Below the pieces are notes generated by a model. It had not been told where the DNA came from. It saw only the letters and a program-made list of their open reading frames with translations, and ran no database searches. This document shows, piece after piece, positions 1 through 12,339 of a stretch of DNA of 64,000 nt. Each line of letters begins with the position of its first letter. Position 1 is the stretch's first letter. Made by a program: the position numbers and the translations under genes. Source of the DNA: Breviolum minutum Mf 1.05b.01 (lineage: Eukaryota; Sar; Dinophyceae; Suessiales; Symbiodiniaceae); contig DF239228.1 of assembly GCA_000507305.1 (NCBI GenBank), forward strand, positions 124,001-188,000. Reading direction: 5' to 3'.

Positions 1-82
1 TTTTATACCAGACATCTTTTACACCAGTGTTGTCAACACTCTTTGCATAACTTCTCGGTAATGCGACGAAAGTCGACCCCTG

Positions 83-1340
83 ACACAAAAAAAACACCAC
101 CACAAAAACACAAAACACCACCACAAAACACAAAACACCACACAAACACACCACAAAACACAACACACACACAAACAANNNNNNNNNNNNNNNNNNNNNN
201 NNNNNNNNNNNNNNNNNNNNNNNNNNNNNNNNNNNNNNNNNNNNNNNNNNNNNNNNNNNNNNNNNNNNNNNNNNNNNNNNNNNNNNNNNNNNNNNNNNNN
301 NNNNNNNNNNNNNNNNNNNNNNNNNNNNNNNNNNNNNNNNNNNNNNNNNNNNNNNNNNNNNNNNNNNNNNNNNNNNNNNNNNNNNNNNNNNNNNNNNNNN
401 NNNNNNNNNNNNNNNNNNNNNNNNNNNNNNNNNNNNNNNNNNNNNNNNNNNNNNNNNNNNNNNNNNNNNNNNNNNNNNNNNNNNNNNNNNNNNNNNNNNN
501 NNNNNNNNNNNNNNNNNNNNNNNNNNNNNNNNNNNNNNNNNNNNNNNNNNNNNNNNNNNNNNNNNNNNNNNNNNNNNNNNNNNNNNNNNNNNNNNNNNNN
601 NNNNNNNNNNNNNNNNNNNNNNNNNNNNNNNNNNNNNNNNNNNNNNNNNNNNNNNNNNNNNNNNNNNNNNNNNNNNNNNNNNNNNNNNNNNNNNNNNNNN
701 NNNNNNNNNNNNNNNNNNNNNNNNNNNNNNNNNNNNNNNNNNNNNNNNNNNNNNNNNNNNNNNNNNNNNNNNNNNNNNNNNNNNNNNNNNNNNNNNNNNN
801 NNNNNNNNNNNNNNNNNNNNNNNNNNNNNNNNNNNNNNNNNNNNNNNNNNNNNNNNNNNNNNNNNNNNNNNNNNNNNNNNNNNNNNNNNNNNNNNNNNNN
901 NNNNNNNNNNNNNNNNNNNNNNNNNNNNNNNNNNNNNNNNNNNNNNNNNNNNNNNNNNNNNNNNNNNNNNNNNNNNNNNNNNNNNNNNNNNNNNNNNNNN
1001 NNNNNNNNNNNNNNNNNNNNNNNNNNNNNNNNNNNNNNNNNNNNNNNNNNNNNNNNNNNNNNNNNNNNNNNNNNNNNNNNNNNNNNNNNNNNNNNNNNNN
1101 NNNNNNNNNNNNNNNNNNNNNNNNNNNNNNNNNNNNNNNNNNNNNNNNNNNNNNNNNNNNNNNNNNNNNNNNNNNNNNACACCACCACAAAACCACCACC
1201 ACAAAAACACCACCGCAAAAACACCACCACAAAAACACCACCACCACAAGAACACCACCACAAAGACACCACCGCAAGAACACCACCACAAAAACACCAC
1301 CACACAAATACCACTACACCACCACAAAAACACCACCCCA
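83..1340. repeat. ACCACAAAA-type simple repeat flanking a gap
   Basis: Low-complexity sequence built from CCACAAAA/ACACC units occupies about 83-178 and 1179-1340 on both sides of a run of N. It is A/C-rich on the plus strand and gives long stop-free frames on both strands that carry no protein signal. The repeat probably caused the assembly break. Confidence 0.9.
179..1178. other. Assembly gap, 1000 N
   Basis: Exactly 1000 consecutive N, which looks like a conventional placeholder rather than a measured length. The true distance between the flanking repeats is unknown. Confidence 0.98.
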
Positions 1341-1436
1341 CAGTTTTCCACTGTAGTCCCGTTTAGTCCGGTCAAAAACGTCCATTTTACCTCACTTTTT
1401 CACCGTAGTCCGGTTTAGTCCGGTCAAAAACGTCCA

Positions 1437-1800
1437 TTTTACCACAGTTTTAAGCGTCCGACACGCACGAAGTGACGAGAGGGTTGCCAGGGTCAGCCGA
1501 AGAATTTGCGTTTTACCACAGTTTTGAGCGTCCGACACGCACAAAGTGACGAAAGGGTCGCTCGGCGAGCTCAAGAATTTGCATTTTACCACAGTTTTGA
1601 GCATCCAACACGCACGAAGTGACGAAAAGGTCGCTCGGGCAGGTGCAAGAATTCGCATTTTACCACAGTTTTGAACGCCCGACACGCACGAAGTGACGAA
1701 AGGGTCGATCGGCGAGCCTAAAAATTTGCGTTTTATCACAGTTTTGAGCGTCCGACACGCACGAAGTGACGAGAGGGTTGTCAAATCCACAGGTGCGATC
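1437..1800. repeat. Tandem array, about five 73-74 bp units
   Basis: Copies start near 1437, 1511, 1584, 1658 and 1731 with the phrase TTTTACCACAGTTTTGAGCG, followed by a conserved CGACACGCACGAAGTGACGA block and a more variable tail. The spacing alternates 74, 73, 74, 73. Stop-free frames across it are repeats of the unit, not a gene. Confidence 0.9.
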
Positions 1801-1950
1801 CCTGCGCCCCGACAGAAAAAGAATATATTTTAAGACTTTTTCAGAAGATTTTGATTAGCAGTCTTTCTCTGCAGTCTTTTCTCTAGACCTTTTCTCTAGT
1901 CTTTGAAGATCTGCAGTCTTTTCTCTAGTCTTTTCTCCAGTCCTTCACGA

Positions 1951-2268
1951 CAGCCATCACTTCAGCAGAACTTTAGGCAGTCTTTGATGACAATCTTTAT
2001 AACAGCCATCACTTCAGCAGAACTTTGGGCAGTCTTTGATAACAATCTTTAAAGACAGCCATCACTTCAGCAGAACTTTGGGCAGTCTTTGATGACAATC
2101 TTTAAAGACAGCCATCACTTCAGCAGAATTTTGGGCAGTCTTTGATGACAATCTTTAAAGACAGCCATCACTTCAGCAGAACTTTAGGCAGTCTTTGATG
2201 ACAATCTTTAAAGACAGCCATCACTTCAGCAGAACTTTGGGCAATGTTTGATAACAATGCTTAATGAC
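1951..2268. repeat. Tandem array, six 53 bp units
   Basis: Six near-identical units begin at about 1951, 2003, 2056, 2109, 2162 and 2215. Each contains CAGCCATCACTTCAGCAGAA and a GGCAGTCTTTGATGACAATC segment. A related TCTTTTCTCTAG-rich stretch precedes it (1860-1945). The last copy decays after 2250. Confidence 0.92.
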
Positions 2269-2269
2269 A

Positions 2270-4060
2270 GCGCTTTTTTTGAAAGAACCCTTCGCGGCCG
2301 CTTTCGGGAAAAAACTGCAGTGACCTCTGTTTATAATGTTACCCCTCAAAAAAAAGGCATTTGCTCAAAAACAACACAAAACACCTTTGATTCCGCTGTG
2401 CTTTTTTTCAGGTGTCTCAAGCCTGGAAATGTTGATTGACATTTCTTCAACAATAAAGCTAAACTACAACTTTTAACTGGAGTCCACAAGCATCCGATCC
2501 GGCAAAAAACCTACTGATACTTCCCCGTGGAAACAAAATCTCAAATTTGCTTCCCTCCCAAGACCCCTCTTAGTCTTGGTACTCCACTCATAAAGACTTC
2601 CCACAATACTATATATACATATTATACACTTACCAATATTTTTGATGTATCCCTGCCCATGTATTTGGCTCCTCTTTCACGTATTCGACGCCTATCTAAC
2701 ATCGATATCGAATGCTTGACTAGGATCTTTAAGGAGGATGGTTGGGGAAGGGGGATTTATTACTTCCATGCCAACATTATTAACATCATTCATTATTTGC
2801 AAATGTTTGCAATACTTCACAGCACCTCGCACATTGGGTCATCCATACACCCTTGCCTTTGTGGTGGTGCTGGAGGTAATCTCTGCGCTGGACTTGCTGT
2901 TGCCTTTGCTGCTGGCTTTGCCGCAGCCTTCGCTCCTGACGACTCAGAATCCAGGCACGACAGGATTCACCAAAACGGACACGACGACAGTGTATCATGC
3001 AAACAAGATCTTTTCCTCGCAGTTGGCCACATTAATTGGCCAGCTGCTATGACAATATAGTGACAATTCAAAAATACCGCCTTAGACCTGAAGAGAGTCT
3101 AAGAAGTTTTACCACTATCTGTGTGAACTGCGTTCCCATTAATCCATTTGTCTTTCCTATAATCATGAAACTGGAAAATGACCCTACTTTACAGGAAACG
3201 ATTGTTTTGAAATGTTTCGGAGGTAGCCACTTTCCACTACAATATTTTTTGGAGAAAGAGTAGACTATCTAATCATATTTGCATGCTATATGCAACCCGA
3301 AACGTCGGGACCCATGTTTCCATTGCCTCCTGACGTAGGTGTATGAGACCTCAGATTCAGGTTCCACAGAGTCCTACATTTCACTTCCAAAGTGCACGTT
3401 TTCAAAGAAGCACCTTTGAATCTGCAGGAGCTTTTAAAAATATCATCCAAATCCTAGTTTTCATCCTACCAGTAGTTGCAAAATTGGTATATTACATACA
3501 CCATTTGATAGATAATCTTATTTTGAATTTCTGGCCTTTCTCTGCCCATGTCATATTTCCTTTTAAGAAAAAAAAACTGAAAATCCATCGAACAACACTA
3601 AACTGCTGCTTGGTGACTCTGTTGCCGGACCTGAGTTGGTGACCGTTTTAAAGGAATCTCGGATCCCAAATCATCTGGGATGTTCATCATTTCCTAATGC
3701 CTTCATATTATGTTCACATCATTTTCATATGTTTTCTCGTATATTTTCCACCCAGGTTCGGTTTTTGTCACCTGCAACTTAGATGCTTCCAGCTCTTTTC
3801 GCTGGTTGCTTTCGTGGAGGTGGCGCCTCTCCAGAGAAGCGACCTGGGCAAAATGCACTCATTCCATTTCACTGCACTGACACAACTGGCACATTCGACA
3901 TTCATGGATATTCATGGGGCATAGATTGGCATAGGCTAAGATCCATGCAAATACGCTCGTTCAACGAGTTCTCTGCAGAAAGGACAAAGTCCTTGATAAC
4001 ATCCAGTTCACCTCGCCAGGTCTTTCGGTCTCTGCCTCTAAGCCTATGATCCCCCACCCC
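2270..4060. other. No gene recognised
   Basis: AT-rich sequence with short frames of biased composition and no recognisable domain, splice-linked exon series or RNA gene on either strand. Confidence 0.5.
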
Positions 4061-4065
4061 CGCCA

Positions 4066-5880
4066 TCAACACACATCACAGGACCAGCGGAGCAGGAGCA
4101 AAGAAATGCGCACCAAATGAACAAGCATCAGAAATTCACCCTGAATTTCATCAAACCCTTGGATTGCTAGCCAGGCTGAGAATATTCGGCTGTAATGATG
4201 CAAAATGTGCCAATTGCAGACTTGGCGGCTCTTCAATTGCAAATGTTCTGTTTCCATCTGCTTCCTCAGGTCCATCACCGCAAAGCGGACAAAGGTCAAG
4301 ACCTGCACAGTGCATTTTATACAGCACCTGCAGAACGAACCTACGCCATGGGTTTGGGTCCTAATGGGTACAGTAGACCTAACTGTTGGTGATACATTGG
4401 TGATACAAATCCTGTCACAACTGCGGCCTGCTGGGATGCCTGTTCCCGCGCACTATCCTCAGAGTCAGCTTGACTTAGAGGGGCTCTGGAGTCTGTTGGG
4501 AAAAATGGATCGAAATGGAGTGAAGGATGGGCATGTTCGTAATGCGAGATCACTATGCCTCTGTGAGGATCCTTCAGGGCTACCCTGACTGTCGTTGCCA
4601 AGTTGCGATGAGAGCAAAAAATTCTTGGTAGTCTAGCACGCCTGGCATGCAAGCAAACGGCGATTCAAAAGTCTGTGAGATAATTTAATAGGGGCAGGAG
4701 AATGTATGCCGAACTTTTCTCTTGGCAACTCGCGACCTCTTCGTTCATTCTCCTGTGATGCCTTATTGGGAAGTTGATCCCTGCACCAATTTCGGGCCTT
4801 CGCCATGTTCGTCAAAGACTCTGAAGAGCACTTCCAACTCTTGCCGGTTGATGTTATAATCCTGGTGGCACAGTTGCACAGCACATTTTTGTGGACCAAA
4901 AAACACTGGGTGGAGCTGTCCTTCATTGCGTCTCTAAACTCTTTGTTCTTGTCAAAGCCCTGGAGTAGCTCGTCCTTAGCCACTGCCACGATGATTGCAA
5001 CTTGATGCAACTTGGATCTCTTCCAGTCTATCTAAAGAGATTCGATTTCAGGGCCTTTGGTGAATGGCATCTTGCAACCAGGCTGCAAAAGAAAGTGATC
5101 CACTTTCCTTGCAGAGCAGGATCTGAAAAACACGTGATGTTGGTTTTTGCGACTCAAAAAGCATCCGCGTTTCGCGGATTTCCTACCCATCTTTCACAGA
5201 TTAGTTCCTTTTTTCAAAGCTCTTTCAACCTAGCTCTGTGGACCCTTCGCCTTTGCAGAAATGTGAGATTGATGAATCGTATATTTCGTGCATCAGTGCT
5301 TGAGACAATACATATCTAATAATGATCCATAACTACATGACCCTGGAACCTGGAATGGCAAATATTTAGAAATTGATAATTGTTGTATGAACTTGCAACG
5401 GATCAGCAGGCCGGTTCCAGTCCAAGTCACATCATCATCCAGCACCTGACAAATCTCCAGCAGTCGATTTTTCTGCCGCTCCTTTTGCCTCATCTCTTCA
5501 ACTCGCTGCCTTCTCCTGACGTTTCGGAAACGTGCTGAGTCGGCCGAAGGCCCAAAGAGTATGGTAGGTATATATAGATACCCTGCGATATAATGCTCAA
5601 AAGCATTTCAGCAAAAATGCGATACTCTCATCATGTTCCAATGACTGTCCTTTTGGCTTCTAAAGCCTCTTCTCGCGCTTGAGCTCCGCTATCAACAATG
5701 GCAGCGACAATCAGGTTCCTGAACCATGCTTGATGAGTCACATTGATCGACTTGCCTTCCCAACATGCGAGCAACAGCTTGCCCCGTGAGCTTGCAGGCA
5801 AGAGGCAGCACCCCAAGGGTGATCGTGCCGTACATCCCAGCCTTGATTTGAACTTTTGTCAACCCGATTTGAGCAATCAT
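4066..5880 (-). CDS. Possible multi-exon gene, function unknown
   Basis: Several minus-strand segments read like exons, but I recognise no family. In transcript order: 5880-5750, opening MIAQIGLTKVQIKAG; 5715-5640 (IVAAIVDSGAQAREEA); 5560-5430, a basic coiled-coil-like piece with VEEMRQKERQKNRLLEICQ; 5010-4780, with AVAKDELLQGFDKNKEF and several Cys; 4620-4440, rich in P/S/E; 4308-4120, with DLRKQMETEHLQLK. Frames change between segments, as expected if introns intervene. The link between them is inference. They could be separate genes or pseudo-exons. No start or stop is assigned. Confidence 0.3.
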
Positions 5881-5949
5881 GCCAGCCGTTTCTATCGTCC
5901 ATAAGGCTTTTTATGCTTATGCCATTATGTATCACCTAACCAAATTCGA

Positions 5950-8900
5950 AACACCTATATAGAACATGGAAAGAGGGGCGCATGCACTCAGGTAACGCAA
6001 ATGTTTGGATCGTGCTTGCAATTTTCAATACTAATGCCCTATCAGGCGGGCCAGGGCTTTTCCAGCAGAAGGCTTGCAGCTTGCAACAATGAAATCTGAA
6101 CAGTTACTCCCGAAAAGGGCGACAAGGAGTTTGATGCATGTAAGTGACCCCGGCATGTAATCACTACTCGCCCCTCGTGACCCCTTATACGTGAAGTATG
6201 CAAATATGTTCACATCACCCAGAATCACTTGCATGCCCTTGACACGACTGGATTGCTTGTTATCACTTTTCAAACAGTGTTGTCTTACGTTGTCTGTGTG
6301 GTGGGCATTGCGTATCTGATATCTTCTACCTGTTTTTTCAGTTTCTTTCACGCAGTTCCTAAGGAGCAGCGGAATCGACGTCAACGTAATGCAGCTAAGT
6401 GCGGGGCAAAAAATATGATGGTCCATGGCTCTCTCTCAATGATTTCCTGAGAGCTGTCGCAGCTGGGAGATGACGTTGGTCTTAGCAGTGAACTGCTATG
6501 ACTGGAGGTTTTTTTGTATTCAAAATTCTCCCCAAAACCGAAAAAAATGGGGATCCAACAACTGAGCCAAGATGAGCCAAGGCTCGATAGCTGTAGCACC
6601 CCAGCTGTCACCAAAAACGACTGTCTGGCATAAGGTGATTACCTGAATTGCGGAATTTAAAAAAGCCTCTTGTCTCTGGCAACATGCAACATCCTTTATA
6701 CACATGCCTTATACATCCTTTAGATACATGGGTTATATACACATCTGTGTGTGTTTTCGGCACATCTTTGCGTTTAAAATCAAGGTACTGCGTCTCCAAC
6801 CGAAGCCCATGCACGTTGCTCCCGACCGCCATCCAGGATATCCTTCGATTCAAAGACTGTCTTGTTGACAGGGTGGATCCAGTAAACTGCAATGATGGCC
6901 CACATTAGGATCACCTGATTCAGCAGTTGGGTGGCAGCAACGGAGCCATCCAAAATAACTCAAGTGGCGGCTGCTACAAGTGGCTTCCAAAACCTGCTAA
7001 CATGATTCGATTCGACCTTTCCATTCATATCCTGGAAACATTCAGACAAGTTACTACCCACATCAGAATAGAGCCCCAAAAGACCGCTGAGAAGGAAGAG
7101 ATGAACCCTTTCACCAAGAACTGAAGTTCCGGGAACATTCCCACGACACGAACAAATCCTCAGTGCAGCCAGGGCGACATCAGAGCACGATCACTCGGAC
7201 CGGGAAACCACCGCAACCCTAGTGTCAGTTACTTTCTGAAGGTGCAGCCAGGCAAAGAAAAATCAAAGTCGTAAACCATATGATATCATATAATCATCAC
7301 AAAACGAATGAAACTTCATCACAATCACCACGATGCTCAAGATCTTAATCATCATACAGCTCCTTCAGACCCCAAGAGTTCAAATGAAGTCTGGCAAAGC
7401 AATGGCTGTGCGCCGTCGCAAGTACACCAGCCAAAAAGGTCCGGCAAGCCACTGAATAGCCGCGCCAAGCGAAACATCCGAAGAAATGAAAGTTGAGGAG
7501 AGTTTCCTGCATTCTGAACGCAAACACGACTATTCAATCAAGCTCCAATGGTTCTCATACTGCGGCATTTTGTGCGTCCATGCCGTGTGCAAGCAACTCA
7601 TTCATCTGTGCTGCGCTGTCCTATTGTCATATCAATGACGAGCAAGCCGACGTCTGCCACGACCTTGAGATTGAACTGGTCATAGCTACTCGCATCGATA
7701 CAAGGATCCTATAAGCCTGTGACTAATCGCAGCCACTGATGTTTTCAGGTTTTTCATCCGGTTTCACTTCCGCATTTATTGCTGTGACTAAGCTTTGTGC
7801 GATCAGAAAGTCAAAGAGCATTGCGCTTCGAAGAACATCCATGCGGTAGACATAGACTCTTCCTACCATCTCAACTGCATAAATGCCTCAGGGTGTGCGG
7901 TTACAGTAATTGCTTGCATTTGGCTGGAGCAGAGGCAATCTGCTTCTGCTGCCTTCTTGTCTTTATGCCCTCCCAATCAACCCAGAAAAGACTCAGAAGC
8001 AGTTCACTTGTCAGTTTCAAATTCAATTACTGTAGATAGCTTTGACTACTAGCCAATGCCGCGACCATAACCTTTGGGGCAAAGCGGCATGTGTACACTG
8101 TGGAGATGATAGTGCAAACATCGGCAAATGTTTGCTCTTCGGTTGTCCTAAGCGTGGTGCACATCATAATAAAGACTCTCAGATCATCTCAGCAACGAAT
8201 GTCAGGGGCAAGGCAAGACCCTCCAACCAGGTCTTCAGAATCCACTGCCAGATGGATGTTTGCTACTGCAGGCTAGTATCAGCCCTTCAGTTCTCTTTGC
8301 CGTAAGATCAGCATCCTTAGCAACTGCCACATTCGTGTCTTCTACCAAGCGATTGTCAATAAAGGCTTACCAAGCTTCATCATATCACCCATGTCAAGTC
8401 ACAGCTTTGACCCGGCTCCATATCACTCTTTCACGTTCACTTTGTAAATCATAATCAAGACATTCATGATCATTCATGCATGCATATGCTGTATCAACGC
8501 ATGTGCCAGGCCAAGTGTACAGAGTGCACGTTTCTGTCGGGAAGTGTTGCTCCCACAAGCCCATACGCACTAGGATAAGGTTGCGTAGGGTATCAACCAA
8601 AAGCATCGTGTGGTGCAGCACACTGTAGCAAAGATATCAAGACGTTGTATGATTCATGGTATTAATTGATAAAGTATGAAATTGCCCATCCATGCACAAA
8701 AACATGCCCATGAAAAGGAAAGGCCCTTTTAGTACTGGAATGTTTGCGTCCAGCACCACCATCCATGCCTGCCGACAAGTGGCTGCAATCAGAATGACAA
8801 CACCTCAGTTTCAACAGATCCAAGCCTGTTTCAGTCCAAACAGTTTCCTGATGTTTCCTTACACTGAATTGCGCCCAAGTGACTTGATAGGATCATGGTT

Positions 8901-9100
8901 GCCAAAAACCAATCCGTCTTCTCTGAAGACAGTATGCCTGGGTTTCTCTCAAGCTCTCTTTGTGCCGAGGCTTTCCCTATCTGCAACCTTCACTGGCGTG
9001 ACTAAAATCGGACCATCGAAAATCAAAATAAATCAAGGCAAGACGCCAAAAACACGTTTGCGTGGCTGAGACCACTTTGCAAAGCCATGTGGATGCAAAT
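5950..9100. other. No gene recognised
   Basis: Short frames only. A minus frame at 6031-6240 and a plus frame at 7308-7496 were examined and show no domain, repeat or splice partner that I can defend. Confidence 0.45.
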
Positions 9101-9141
9101 TCCCACCCTCTTCATCAGAGTCCTCATCACGACCTGCATTT

Positions 9142-9680
9142 CATGAGAGGTAGGGACTTGTGGCGAACCCGTCGCCCTATCTGATTCTGAGAGGCACCTA
9201 AAGCAGAAGCTCCAAACTTGCGACGCTTGCCACCGCCGCCCGCCGCTGCTGCCGCGCCCCTGAAATTCCAGCTGCGGAATGAGTGAAGGAGGGAAGCATG
9301 CTCTCTGATCCAAAGTCTCCAAAATGTCCTCTCTCATCAGTCGTCTTTTTCGTCAAGACGAGGGACATTAACGTCATGGCCGCTGGATTGCTGGGTGAAA
9401 CGTCGAACGCGTTCAGTGATGTATAAAGACCGGGAGCGGCTGACCTGTGAATTCATGAACCCTTGCCATGTTGAAAAGCTATGTTGGGGAGCTGCACCAC
9501 CGAACAAAAAAATGTCAGCGACGGTTGGCACTGTAAGCCAAAAGCCACCAAACACAGTGCAGCACCCTCAGCATCAGCCAACACATGTATCTCTTGCGGG
9601 TGTGGTCGTTCAAGCTTCCAGTCTGAAGCATCACTTCCCGGGTCAAGAAATGTGGAAACTTTACCGTGCACAATTCCCAT
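9142..9680 (-). CDS. Possible terminal exons, function unknown
   Basis: The minus strand around 9250-9142 reads as an Ala/Gly run followed by a basic GGKRRKFGASALG segment and ends at tandem stops after SLPLMKCRS. That would suit a C-terminal exon with a nuclear-localisation-like patch. A second exon-like piece lies at 9660-9480 (DWKLERPHPQEIHVLADAEG). GC content is higher than in the surroundings. I see no known domain, and the two pieces may be unrelated. Confidence 0.25.
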
Positions 9681-10425
9681 AGTGCCTATGGTACAAAATC
9701 ACTCTTTGCTGCATGTCATGTCCCTGAGACTCTGGGCAACAAAGTTCCAAGAGAAGAGTTCAGCACATGTGCACCTCACTCTATCTCCCGTGATCATCAG
9801 TGACCAGCTGCCTAAGTTCTTCGTCAAAACCCCATCTCGACATCGCATCGTTCAGCACCCCGAAGTTGGACTCTAACACCTGCCTGTCCTGCCTGAGCTA
9901 CGTTTCAGTGAGGGAAAGAGCGGTTTTCAGGTGGCCAGGGCGGGGAGGGGCCTCCAAAAATTGTCTTACCAAACTATAATAACTATACCTTTAAAGCAGG
10001 GAGAGGAAAAAAACGCATCCCAAGACATCAGTTTGTGATGACAAAGTGACGCTGAGACTCCAGACATTCGGCCTATAGCACAGCCCGGTTCAGTGGGCCA
10101 GGCTGGAAAGGTCCATCAGCATCCTCCGCAGAAATCATTGGAAATCTGGCCACATCGAAGAAATGTGGCACATAACTTATCATAACCAGTCCAACCCCTT
10201 CTGTAATATAGCTGGCAAATTTTATCAAATTTCAGACTTATGGTGACAACCGGACACGACCTTTGATGCGATTCTGGCGCTTGTTGGCAAAAAGCGACTG
10301 CATTGACATCGAAACTCGGCCATTCGGCAGCATTGATTCTTTTCCTGGGTTCTGACCATCCCTCGGTTTTGTACATCATGGCATTGGGATGGCATTCAAC
10401 TCGAACTTCTGATTTCATGTGAGTC

Positions 10426-12333
10426 CTATTTGCCTCTGTTTGCCAACATCTTCGCGGCTTCCGCACGGATGGATTGAACCAGCTGAGGATCAGCATTCCA
10501 TATGGTAGGTGATTGCACCACACGCTGAATCAATGGCACAGCTGGAGGGCCCAAGGCTCGAAACAGTTCCCAATCTTCCAGGCCATCGCGGACCGCATCC
10601 AACCGGACACTTCCACAGGGCCCATCAGGACAAGGGTATACAAACTGTCCATCACCATTGGCAAAGATGGTATCTAAGGAACCTTGCCAAATGAAATTGG
10701 CTTCCGGCCAATCCGTGAAGGCAGTTCCTTTAAACGCACCTTCGTCCAGCCAAGCAATCGGATGTTTCTGAAGTGCACCACCGCATTTCGAAGAGTTGCA
10801 TGGTTTCCACACATTCATCTCATAGTAAAGCCAGCCAGAGGGACTCCCATATTGTTGCTCCCAAAGTGCTGCTAGCCAGAAAAGCAAGCGTCCTTGAACA
10901 GAAGGCCGTTCTACAAATGTATTCAAATATTCCAAGCCACTTGGTTCAATACAGTGGTATAGCCACAATTCCTTCTTTGCTTCTGTCCACTTGCTGGGGC
11001 TGTCAGATTGCTGGAAAAGTTGGTACTGTAAAACCCAAACATCCAAAGGCAAATCTACTGGCACATCTTTCCAGTTGATGGCTGCCATGGTTTTCAAACC
11101 GGGAAAGGCCTGTTTCACTGCCCCAAAGACCTGTCGCAATTGAGGCTCGCACTGTGCCGGGACCTCATCAAAGCCGTAGATGTAGCTATAGTTCTGAAGG
11201 CCCTTTGCTTTGAGTCCTTCCAGGGTGGGTTTAATACTCGCCAGAATGCTTGCAAGATCAGCATTGGTAAAATGTGGGCAGCCACCTTGCTGGCTTGAGC
11301 TATATGCTCCCACATTAAGAATACCCATCGACTTTGTGCCCTTGCTTCTAATGTACTCGAAATCCTCCAAAGGCCTTGGCTGCTTTTGCACCATGTCAGG
11401 CGGAGTGCGATGTTTCAGCATGAGGTCAAACCAGGCCTTTTTGTGCGTCTCCCAATATTCTGACCCATAGTATGGCTCAAATTCACGTGACCGCCATAAC
11501 CCACGCCATGCGCTGCCGATCTTGCTCTCTTCCAAGGGAGGTATACTGTACTTCCAAATCTCAAACGACAGGTCAACACAAAGTGATCCTCCAGGATCCA
11601 AGCTTAACTGGAATTCTGCATCATACTTCCCATCTACAGCCTGCTCACTAACGAAGCACTGCAGCCATAGTGGTTGGGCAACATTACTTTCAACTCCGGT
11701 GTTTGGAGCTAAAAGTCTCAAGGGGTCTGGGCGCCAACCTCCTCCACTACCAGGTTCACGTCCGGAAGAGTTGGTAAAGACAAACCCAACCTGCAGGGCT
11801 TGACATTCAACTCCATGAGGCAAACCTTCAAAGCTGTTGGATGTGATGACGCTACCTTTTTTTTGGGATGTCAAGGTAGATGGGATGCGTAGAAGTAATT
11901 GTGCAGATTCAGTTTCACCCTTCAGTGCTTGGATTTTCAAGTTTGCTCTGCATGTGGACTTATGCTGCGTTTGGTCAACCTGGCTCAATTCCAGAGTACC
12001 GCGAGCAAAATCTGCACAGGTACTGGTCGGCAGCACTTGAACTCCGGTACTCACTTGACACAATTCGGGATCATCACCTTCCCAGGTAACCGAAGCCCTT
12101 GCTGAGGACTCAGAGCCAAGACTATACGCTTGGATCAAAGCGGACGTGTCCATTCGCCCTGCCAACGTTCCACATGGAAAGACAAAAACAGCGGAGGCAA
12201 AGTATCCAAACAGGCCAAGCATCATGGAAAAGGACTGAAAAATGGAATGACTGTGGCTCAGGAGTTTTGAGCCAATGCTGAGGGCATTGACAAGGAGCCA
12301 GATCAGCAAAGTGACCGTCCACTGTATGGACAA
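10426..12333 (-). CDS. GH123/DUF4091-like secreted glycoside hydrolase, intronless
   Basis: A 635-residue uninterrupted frame. The C-terminal third carries the DUF4091/GH123 signature: GDGQFVYPCPDG (560-571), then SVRLDAVRDGLEDWELF (575-591). The middle has IYGFDEVP (385-392), whose adjacent Asp389-Glu390 fits the catalytic Asp-Glu pair of GH123 beta-N-acetylgalactosaminidases (family knowledge). Tryptophans typical of the barrel are frequent (WLYYEMNVWKP, 501-511). The likely start is Met37 or Met38 (12225/12222), because MMLGLFGYFASAVFVF then acts as a signal peptide. Upstream residues may be 5' UTR. A secreted or lysosomal role in trimming amino-sugar glycans is inferred. The absence of introns contrasts with its intron-rich neighbours. 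Exact substrate is unknown, since many DUF4091 proteins are uncharacterised. Confidence 0.85.
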   Translation of the reverse strand: MSIQWTVTLLIWLLVNALSIGSKLLSHSHSIFQSFSMMLGLFGYFASAVFVFPCGTLAGRMDTSALIQAYSLGSESSARASVTWEGDDPELCQVSTGVQVLPTSTCADFARGTLELSQVDQTQHKSTCRANLKIQALKGETESAQLLLRIPSTLTSQKKGSVITSNSFEGLPHGVECQALQVGFVFTNSSGREPGSGGGWRPDPLRLLAPNTGVESNVAQPLWLQCFVSEQAVDGKYDAEFQLSLDPGGSLCVDLSFEIWKYSIPPLEESKIGSAWRGLWRSREFEPYYGSEYWETHKKAWFDLMLKHRTPPDMVQKQPRPLEDFEYIRSKGTKSMGILNVGAYSSSQQGGCPHFTNADLASILASIKPTLEGLKAKGLQNYSYIYGFDEVPAQCEPQLRQVFGAVKQAFPGLKTMAAINWKDVPVDLPLDVWVLQYQLFQQSDSPSKWTEAKKELWLYHCIEPSGLEYLNTFVERPSVQGRLLFWLAALWEQQYGSPSGWLYYEMNVWKPCNSSKCGGALQKHPIAWLDEGAFKGTAFTDWPEANFIWQGSLDTIFANGDGQFVYPCPDGPCGSVRLDAVRDGLEDWELFRALGPPAVPLIQRVVQSPTIWNADPQLVQSIRAEAAKMLANRGK

Positions 12334-12339
12334 TCATGA

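Noticed and set aside
19-1356. Long open frames on both strands across the N gap
   Set aside because: They consist of simple repeat plus unknown bases; no protein evidence.
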